From Hofstenia miamia (Eukaryota > Xenacoelomorpha > Acoela), in assembly GCA_004352715.1 (NCBI GenBank), contig SCFE01000005.1, forward strand, positions 2,573,523 through 2,637,522: 64,000 bases of DNA. The letters are read 5' to 3'. The position numbers were made by a program, and so were the translations under genes. Under the pieces are notes generated by a model, which searched no databases, was not told where the DNA came from, and saw nothing but the letters and a program-made list of their open reading frames with translations. Positions 49,901 through 61,300 of the stretch are shown here, piece by piece. Each line of letters begins with the position of its first letter. Position 1 is the stretch's first letter.

Positions 49901-52324
49901 GCATTAATTTTTAGATAATATTTTTGAGAAAGACTAGTAGTGTTTTTTCAACCACATAAATTATATACTGTTGCTTCAGCCACAAAAGTTCTCAAAAGAA
50001 TGACGGTTTAGCGCAGTGTGTAAACTTACTGCAAAGAAAACAAAACACGGTCCAAAATATCAAACATGTGAAAGAGCAATTTGTGGGTGGTGTTCTTCAG
50101 TTTTCAGATGGACTGTTACTGAATACAAAGTTAGGAAATGGTATATATTGTGCGTTTTCTGTAGTTAATTCATGCGTGTGTCCATTGACCCAAGGTGNTA
50201 TATATATATAGGGCCGCACTCTTAAATAATTAACAAGATGGGTTCAAAATTTGAGCACTGTTTTTATGTTATAATTAATTAAATTTTATTTCTTCACAAA
50301 TAACATACAACACTCCACTCCACATCATAATGGAAATTTAACTGGTGGGTCTGGGGCCCAAATCGAATTTAACAATATGTATATATTATCTGCATAAGCC
50401 CAATATTAATCGTAATATGCAAAAAAATATTTTCAATCAAATTTATTGAAATTCTTTCGTGCATAAAAAAACAAAGACTTGCTATAAAAAATACATGATT
50501 CGTAACAACTGGTGGCTGGCGCGAAATAGTAAGAAAACGTGAAAATAACGCTAAATAATATTTACCGCTTTTTCTATGGATATATATATAAGGGTGGTTC
50601 ATGAAACTAGTTTTTGCTGTTTCAATGTCCACAGAACCTAATTTTATCCAGTACCAAATTTCACTAAGATTGCTTAAGAGGTTGCACACAAACGTATTTT
50701 TAAAATAACTCATTATTTACTGCTACTATGCACATTTGTATTTATATATTTTTAAAAACAATTATGCTGCTAATATAAGTGAATATATAAATATGAAAAA
50801 CTAGCATTAAATTTCACTTATTCTTCCAATAAGTCAAGCTTCAAAGGGTCTGACACATGTTTTTTTGGTTTTCGTCTTTTGTTAGTATATTTTACATTTT
50901 TGAATGACTTTCGAAGTTTGGGGAATATTCCCATTCCGCCACATTTCTTATTACAGCAGCAGATTATATTCTTTGCCTCTTTTTAGAATATCAAGAATGG
51001 ACTTACTACGTGAAGTGATCAAATTTTTTAAAAAATGCTTCCCATTTTACTTAAAACTTTTTAAACTTCAAAGACGTCTTGACAGCGAAGTTTTCAAAAA
51101 ATTCTTCATCCTATTTGTCATTATTTGGAGCTCTGCTTAACAATGGAGAGTAGTTCAAGTATTTAATAGACCAAAATCAAACTTCACAAAGAAAAACTTC
51201 ACTCAGCATTAAATACTGAAGGACAAAAGCAAATATTTTCTCAGTGCTAACAAATTTACATGGTTGAGTCAATGGCAAAACAGATGAAAACAAAGCTAGC
51301 AGTACGCAGGTTGAATTTCGACAATTTTTTATATTATATTAGCAGCGCATTAATTCTTAGATAATATTTTTGAGAAAGACTAGTAGTGTTTTTTCAACCA
51401 CATAAATTATATACTGTTGCTTCAGCCACAAAAGTTCTCAAAAGAATGACGGTTTAGCGCAGTGTGTAAACTTACTGCAAAGAAAACAAAACACGGTCCA
51501 AAATATCAAACATGTGAAAGGGCAATTTGTGGGTAGTGTTCTTCAGTTTTCAGATGGACTGTTACTGAATACAAAGTTAGGAAATGGTATATATTGTGCG
51601 TTTTCTGTAGTTAATTCATGCGTGTGTCCATTGACCCAAGGTGACCGTTCTTGGTAGTAATGCCTCCGGTTGCTTTTGAATTTGAGCTATTCTTTTATAT
51701 AGTTTTGTATTATTATTGAAATGCAATTCTAAGAAAAATAAAAAACATCAGCTCTTTGATACATATGAAATTTTGAGTTAATTCACCCATTCAACCGTTC
51801 TACATAACTCATGTTTTTACATTCTTCTATCTAACTACGATATGTCAAATAAGTTTGACTGCATTGAAAATTCAGCAATTGTGAATTATAAATCTATCTG
51901 AGACAACTATTATATGCCAAAAACTTTCTAATGGGGCAACCCCTAACAAATATCAGATTTTCAATAAATTTTAGGTACTACGGCACACTGGACAAAAAGT
52001 AGTCATGTGGAGATGAAATTTTTCAAATTTATTTTTCACTCTCTATCCATGGACTATATATATATATNNNNNNNNNNNNNNNNNNNNNNNNNNNNNNNNN
52101 NNNNNNNNNNNNNNNNNNNNNNNNNNNNNNNNNNNNNNNNNNNNNNNNNNNNNNNNNNNNNNNNNNNNNNNNNNNNNNNNNNNNNNNNNNNNNNNNNNNN
52201 NNNNNNNNNNNNNNNNNNNNNNNNNNNNNNNNNNNNNNNNNNNNNNNNNNNNNNNNNNNNNNNNNNNNNNNNNNNNNNNNNNNNNNNNNNNNNNNNNNNN
52301 NNNNNNNNNNNNNNNNNNNNNNNN

Positions 52325-52360
<36 letters not shown>

Positions 52361-55300
52361 AGCAATTGCTCAGATACGCATTAATTTTATGCTTAATAAA
52401 TATTCTAGCCGTAAATTTGTACAGAGAAAACTATTTTCACTTAAAATTTTATTAAATATTTATCTTATTATTATAATTTAAAGAAACTTTAAGAAATCTA
52501 TGAAATTAATTGTCGATTCCGTATTAACTAATTTAAATTTAAGGATATTATCCAAAATTCGCTGATTAATAATTACAAAATAATATGATTATACATTAGA
52601 TGCATAATTCTCCGCAACAATGCCTCTGAGATATCATCTGTCAATCACCAGTGGTCCTTGGTTTATTAGCGAAGGAGAGAAAAATCGATTGGCGCTCTCT
52701 ATATCAATGCCTTGATTTATAATGAACACGTTGAAAATTTACAATTTTGAGAGAATAATTTAATCTCCTAATAAAGAAAATAATTGAATTATGGCTAATA
52801 TTGCAGTAAATAATTTGGTTTTAAATCTGCTTTACTATTAATCCAAAGATGTGTTATAGATATTTATCTATTTTTGATTAACATTTGAATAATAGAATAT
52901 TATTAGACGAAAAAAACTGCTGAAGAATAAATTTGAAATTCTTAACGGTAATTTTGTCATATAGGTTAAATATTTACAAACAATATTGAATAGCAAATAT
53001 TTATAGAGAGAAGCACAACCTCAATGCCATTTTTTAAAACTGTGACTTAATTTCTAGTGACCATGTAAAAAATCTTTCATGAATTAGTTTGTACTTTACA
53101 AATAAATTTGCTTCAACTCTCAAAATTGAATAAGAAATTAAAATGTATAATAAATTAGCAAGAATATTTAATTTTGTTCAGTAATTACAAATATTATCAC
53201 AGTATTTTTAAACATTCAAATTCTAATTCTACTAAGCTTAGTAAAATATTATATGGAAGCCAAAAAATCATTTGAAATTATAATAACTAAAATTAAATAT
53301 ATGCAAAAATTATATAATTTAAAATGAACACTAAAATTCAATGAAATGCTGGCAAAACAAAGAAAAATTTAAAAAATGTGAAGATTTTATAAATATATAG
53401 TAATAGTGTAATTTTAATAGCAATTGAAATTTAAAATAAATATATATAAAACTGTAATTAAATGTAGTTGGTCAAACTATAACATACTAGCAACAATACT
53501 TAAAAATTAGATAAAATTAGAAAACCACTAATTTTTAGAGAATATACTTAAGACTGTTTATTTACACTTTTCATATAAATTCCATAGACAATTTGTTTGC
53601 ATAAATAAAACGGGATAAACACATTTAGTTAATTCATAAGTGAAATTATTATGAGTGCTTAGTAAATAGGCTTGAGTAGGACAAAATTGAAGTAATCCAA
53701 ATGATACATGTATTTAATCTAAGCAATAAATTACAACCTATAAAATGTCATCACGTAAATCTGAAAATATTTATAAGTGCATCTTTTAAATCAAAGCTAC
53801 TTATCGAGATTAGAAAATTATTTCCTATTCAAGAGAATAAAATAAAATAATTAATTTTAAAAACAAATATTATTGATTGACCGTTTACAACACTGATTAA
53901 CAAGCCTTACAACTTAATGAAATTTCAAATGCTTTTGAAAAAAGTATTTGCTTTAAATAAATAATTAAAATTTGCTAACATGGATTCTATTGATGACGTA
54001 TACTTCAAAAAGAATCATCGCAAATTCAATCATGGATTTTATAATCAGTATTTGCGGTGGTGATAGTTATATTTCCATGTTGTTCTTTGGAAGCATCGAT
54101 TGACAGTGCGAAATAAGAGACGGAAATATTTGCACAGGTGTCAAATGGAATCATTCCTAATCAATAAAATGCTAGGGAGCATAACTTTGTAGAAAACATA
54201 AATTACATAGTTTTTATTGCCAAAGTCCTTTGTAGTGAAATTTGTATTTCAAATGGTTACAATTCAACAGGAAAATACTGCATAAAACACAATTTTGTAA
54301 GTAATTGATATTAATTTTTTGAAGCTGTTGACTGAAAAGTTATTCAAGCATAATATAGTAAGCACTTAACGATTACATAGGGTCTAAGAAAACGCCAAGA
54401 CATATGTATTTTGAAAATCAAGTTTTTCAGGCAACTTTAAAATAACACATGTGGCATGTACAAAATTAATTAGAATCCTTTTTTAAAGAAATTAGAATAA
54501 AATATTGCGATTCACATTCACGTATGCGAAAAAATTATTTGAGAAATATCTTAACATATTTTTTCATTCAAGGTTAAGGATATATATGTTTCAGCAAATG
54601 AAGACAAAAAAGTAAATGGCTTTCAAAAAAGAAAAAATACATAAGAACTTTGTTGACTTTTTCCGAAATATCTTCCAATATATAATGTACCTACACAATA
54701 TGACATAAATTATTAATGTAATTCATTTACCAACATATCTTGTAAATGCAACAAAAGAGAGTCTTGCACTTAGGGATTGAATTGAAGGGCACATATAGTT
54801 AAAACTAAGAAGACCTTTCAAATAAAAAACATTGGATTTATTTAAGCGCATCTGATAATAAAGAAATCTCATTCGTTTTTAAATTAAAGAAACCTTAAAA
54901 GCTTCTTTTATTAATTGGCGTTAAATTAGATAGACCACGTGTCTCTAATTAAAACATCAGAGCAAAATTTCAGATTCCAAGAATATTTTCATTATCATGT
55001 TTTGTCACATTAATGAATATCTACAAAGTTGGACTAATCTTAAATAGAAATATAAATATTGTATATAAAGCAATTTATGAAAATGTGTGGCAAATGGAAT
55101 AAATACTAAATATACAATATTGTAATAAATAAAGTAGTCGATGTCCATATGATTAAAATTCCATCATAAAATTCTGGATTAATTCTTAGGAAGTCAAAAC
55201 ATGGCTTCGTAATGACAAAGACATTTATTTTAAGTTGATAAGGAAAAAGTAATATTTATACCCATTGCAAAAATGAAAATGAAAATTGCTTAAGATAGTC

Positions 55301-58300
55301 TATTTTACAAAAAATTTTTAAAAATACAATTAGTTGGCATAAATTCTAGATTAGAAAATGTTTACGAATATAGAGCCCAATCAAGTAGCTTTTTGTTACT
55401 TCTAAGTAGAGTTGGATTTACTAAAGACTTAATTTATATTAATAAGATTTGGCTCTAGAATGCTTTGCTGGAGATATTTTACTGAAAGATATATAAATCA
55501 GCGCTGGTAACTAATTGAAATTTTATTGAGTAAATAAAAATCATACCATCGCAAAGTGTAACAACAGACTTGCTGGCTGTGTATCGTCCCACTCCATTAT
55601 CTGGCCTAATAACTTGAAGATAAAATGTGTAGTTGGTGTAAGGGAGCAGGTCTCCAACTGTAAGCTCACATGGATCGCAGTCGAATCCCTTATGCCCTTT
55701 AATTTCTAAATAAAATTCCCTTTAGAAAAAATTATTCTTATTTTGACCAATGCGACCTGGATGAATTTCATATTTAAGTTGATATAGTATTTGTCAAATA
55801 TAAAATCCATTATAGAAAAATTCCATTTAAAATTACCAATTTCATGTAAAGCGATTGAACGCTTGAAAAATTCCAATGTAAATAACAGTGAGGGAAGAAT
55901 TTATCTGTGATTATTCGGCAAACTAAAGCAAAAGAAACTGCTAAAGTCATTACGATAGTATTTGAAGCTCCAATAAAATGTTGGTTATGAGGCTCAGAGA
56001 CCCCTTCTATTACATTCATCGAAAAAATCAATATTTTAAAGTTTGAAATAAATGTAGTGAATTATAGATAAAATAGATTCAAAAATATTTAGAAAAGGAA
56101 TAATATCAGAAAAATATATTTGAAGTGACGAAAAGGAAGTTGAAAAAGAAAACTGTTATCAATTACAAGCATACGAAACAACTGTGTTTCAATTAAGGAG
56201 TATTATTTCTTTTCATCATTTAACCATCTTACAACTACAAAAAACGAATACACCGCAGAAATGGATTGGCTAAAAGCAGTTAATGATATTTACATTATTA
56301 TTTAACGATACTTGTTGTGTTTGTAATGGAAAGAGTGAATAGCCTGCTAATGCTTGCATAAATGCAATCTCTCCAATTATTGATTTTAAGATGATTATTC
56401 CTTGTCAAACTGACATATTATTGAGGTTGGCAATTATCAAGCGTGAAAATAAATGTTACAATACAGTGCAAGAATGTGACAACTGCAACGATTTGATTCA
56501 TAACGTCAGCGGAAGACGCTGTTCTTGTTGTCAATTTGACAGAACTATTAAAAATATCAATAATTTATAAAAATACGAAAGAAAAGAATTATCGAAGATT
56601 AAAAAATTGATTTTAACTAGAACACTATCATCGTTGTGGCATGCATACTTTGATGGCAGTTCAATAGAATTTCTTGAAATCGAAATTGAATCCATCATTA
56701 TACAAGTATTCATAACTGTTTTTAATCGTAGCCAAAGGACTGAGAAGGGTGGGGTTCTCAACACTACCTTAGGAATTCTTGACGTTAATTAACAAGGTAA
56801 ATACAAAAAATTTATTGAACAAAAGATGAAATGAAAACATTTTTACATTACTGTTGTTCTATATCTATCTAATCACCTACAATAATGAACTCGATTTTGT
56901 TGTGATTCTATACACTCTTTGCATTAGGTGTTACCCTGCTTTGAATGTGCTTATAATATTAAATAGTTAATTAAGGAGGGTCATATGCTAAATTTGTGAA
57001 TAAAAATCATTTTACCAATGTATAATGATCACATTTATTACTTATTTTGTTCCTAAAATAATAAAGACACAACATATGGTTTGTTTAAAGTTTATTCATT
57101 TATTAAATATATAATACAGCCCATTGAAATCCCCGTGGTATAGCACGGACAGTTTCCTAGTTGATAATTAAAATCATGGAGTACTGAATTGAACTAATAA
57201 GTAACCATGTGTATGCATTGCTTTCCCTTAGTTTATTCAAAGTGGTGACACATGATAAGGTTATTTGCAACCCCAGCTCTTCACTCTACCTCACTTCTAT
57301 TAAAAACTATAAATTCACTATAAAAAACTCTTGATCAACGTTGTAAAACACAGTATCATCCCGAGACTGAGGTCAAGAATTGATACATTTGAATGTTAAA
57401 AAAAGAAATTTGAACATTACATTAAGAATATTGAAAAATATAGGATATTATATCACAAACAAAATATACAATGTATAAATAATTTATTAAGCATTATTTA
57501 TTCTATTCACATAATCTATTGATACTCTTAGTAAGTTATTCCGGTTAAATTAAAATTTCACGTTATTATACATTATAAGAATAACTGTTTAAAAGTTGTT
57601 GTTTGGTAGTAATGGCTTATTATGTTGCAAATTGCGGGAAGGATTAAAAAAATTACGTCTTAGATCGAAGATTTTGTTCCAAGAATTTCGCATAGTTGCG
57701 AACATTAATTGATTTACTACAAAATAATTTCTAAAAATTCCCATTAAAAGACTTGGGGAGGTATGTGTCAAATAATGTGGCACATGTTGAAGCAAGTTAT
57801 AATTTCAATACCAGTTGGCGAAAGTGTGGAAATTGATGGCTTTCACTCAATGATTTTCTAGTAAGAATTGAAATAAAATAGGTCCTCCCAAATGTATAAA
57901 AACACTTTTAGTTTTTACTTTTAAATTTCAAAATGCGGTATTATGAATAATTTAAGATGAAAATATTCGGAATTCTGTCTGAGATGATATACGTTGTAAA
58001 ATTGAGTTGCAGCAGCGGTCTACGACAAGAACAAAGTTCATCAGCCACCAAATTTAATCAGAAATATTGTAAACTTTACTCTAAGACAGTTCCGCTGAAT
58101 TTTATATTAAACTTTTCCTTAATTAAACACAACTAAATCTCAATGAGAAGTCAGTAACCAATTTAATAAATTCAGCCAACTCATATATTTTAAGCACTCC
58201 CTTGGCGACAGCTTAATAAACGAAAATAAATAAAATATAACATAATTTAATCAATGCTGGATGCTAATATTTCTATGTCATTTCACTTTGGATTAAAACC

Positions 58301-61300
58301 ATTACACTATTTACCCAATTACCTCATTGGAATGCATTATCAATCATTCTAGTAAAAATTTAAATACGTTTTCCTTAATAAGATATTGAACAGTTTCTAG
58401 GTAATTCCAGCGAGGAATTACACGAAATTTAGTTGCTAAATATTTTTTATATATTAATTGTTATTTTGAAAATTTTTATTTATAGTTGATGAAATGAAAT
58501 TTATATTTTTTTCTGAAATAAAAATAAAATACATTTTAAGACAAGCTAACTTCTTCACTTTATACTAGAGAACTTGAACTAGATGAAACATTTTAAACCA
58601 GTTTAAACGTACATTCTTATGCAAAATATTGATTTCAAAGTATATGTATAATAAGCGGTCAAACAAGTTCACATTCACATAGCGACTATGTAAAGCTACA
58701 ATAGTGTTTTGAATAAGTTAGGTGCTATTTACCTCTTGGTTTATCTTGTTGCTGACTTGACAATCGATATTGGACTATAGGTCCATCGCCAAAATCAACA
58801 TAGCGAGTCCATCGTCTCCATCTAACTCGAACGCGCTCTTTTGTAACACTAACAATTGTGAGATTCGACTTTAAAAATGGCAAATCTAAACAATTATTTA
58901 ATAGTTCAATGAATTATTCCACTTAAAAAACCAAAAAATAATCATCTCAATCATGATTTCAATTGATCATCTTATAAATTAAGGACAATGTCCATTCAAA
59001 ATCACAATCCTTACAAAAATGCCTAATCTTGGATAATCTACACTCATTCATTTGTTTTCAACTTGGACTAAATGTCTCCAATTATCCAAATCCAAAAATG
59101 GCAATCTTTTAAATTAAAGACAATGTCGGTTTAAAATCACAATCCTAACAAAAAATGCTTAATCTTGGATAATGTGCACTCATTCATTGAATTCAACTTG
59201 GACTAAATGTCTCCAATTATCCAAATCAAAAAATAGAAATTCCTCTTATTGTATGATTATATTCACTACAAGAAAATAATGCTACACATTTAGAATTTTT
59301 CAGTCTTAAAAATAACGATGAATGTCCGATATCAAAATAAACAGATTTCTGGAAACTAGAATTAAGACAATCAATTGTAAAACAATGTTTTTCATTTATT
59401 GAAATTAATGTTAACCTTAAACAGCCTGAGGTTTTTAGAAAAATTGTCATCATTCTAGAAAAAACTTCAAACGCTTATAGATCTAAAGATTTTAACGGCG
59501 TACCCAATCGTGACCTCTGACTTTGCGCAAGGCACCCCTCAACGGGGTTGGAAAATCCTTGCGCATGTCAAGAAGCAGTCAAAGTTCTTTTTGTTCCATG
59601 AGCTCAAAAGATTATAATCGCATGAACATTAGATAGGGAGAGAACTTAAATCTTTTTCAAAAAATTTTAAATAGTTATTCTTTTCAACTACTTCATTCAT
59701 ATCAATACGCATTAATGAAAATATTCAGCATTGAATTAAAACATATTCCCCAATAGGCAAATCCATTCTCACGGTTTTCAATTTGATATTAGGCTTGGAA
59801 AACATTTTTTGCAAATTTGTAAAAACGATTTGTCCTTTTAAAAGGCTGTTCATGGATAAAGAAGAGTAATGAAGAATCTGTAGAAAGATGATAAAATACC
59901 AATGATTTCGGGATCATACATTTTGAAATAATGTGGTTTCGGTATCAAATAAAAAAATTGATTAAAATCCGGATACTTTTCCCTTTGTGCGTTAATTAAG
60001 AATCCTGGAAATATTTGATGAATCTTAAATTTTAATTGTTAATTATTATTGGAATTCACACCGTTTGTTTCATTGACAATGGGGAAGACAATGAAGGCAG
60101 TAGAATGCAAACAAGTGGTTTGCAGCCTCAAGGGAATGCGACATTGTTTATTTGTAGATAAAGTTACTTTTTGCACAAAGAGTCAGAGGATGGTAATTGG
60201 TCACTCTGCGTCGTCCAAGATACGATTCAAAAAATTCCTGTCAATTATTAAATGGTAGACCATTGTTTCTTTTTAACGGTTTTCTCACACATAAAAAAGT
60301 CGTTTAGAATTTTAAAACAGGTATTATGAATGCTAAAAAAATTATGACAATTCACGTGATCTGCAAACAACCAATTAAAGGTGGAGAATTTTGAAAAAAT
60401 CTTTTCTAGATGAATCCCCGTTTCACCCTACACGTATCTTCCGTGAGCTATATATAAGAACAAACAATGAAATGTATCAATAGACCCTTGTAACTAAAAA
60501 AAATTCTATGCAAATAATGTAGTTGTAGAAAAAAGAGATAAAAAAAGATATGCTATAGGTATGGAAAGTTTTGTTGAAGAAAGCAAAACTTAAAAATAGC
60601 ACAACTTTGTATGCATAATATTCTTGAGTATTTAATAAACGCCATGCAGATGAACTAAACATTTACCATTATAGAACATTTAAAAACGAATATAGTTAAT
60701 GATTAAAAAGATATTAATGCAACTCATTGATGATCTTTATATTTCGTATTAGTCTACAAATCAGACACTTTTCTGACAGAAATAGGATGATTAGCTAGGT
60801 ATAAATTAGCATTAACTTATTTCTTTCTTTTATCACCCGTATTTGTACCTCTCAAACATTAAATAGAATTGTATTATTTTTGTATACAATGCATTAATCA
60901 CAAAATATTGAACTACATTTGCAAATATATTAACCTCAAAACCGTCTGGCGTCTACTTAAGAGGACAAACCGTTTTTCCACATTTAAAAATCTTCTTCTT
61001 CAATTCTTTGGAAATTTGTACATAGTGAATTAAAAAGATATCTAATGCAACTCATTGATGATCTTTATATTTCGTATTAGTCTCCAAATCAGACACTTTT
61101 CTGACAGAAATAGGATGATTAGCTAGGTATAAATTAGCATTAACTTATTTCTTTCTTTTATCACCCGTATTTGTACCTCTCAAACATTAAATAGAATTGT
61201 ATTATTTTTGTATACAATGCATTAATCACAAAATATTGAACTACATTTGCAAATATATTAACCTCAAAACCGTCTGGCGTCTACTTAAGAGGACAAACCG

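Noticed and set aside
49030-50713. Two similar minus-strand frames ([19 protein letters not shown])
   Set aside because: They are the two copies of the 1.13-kb duplication and show no motif or splice partner.
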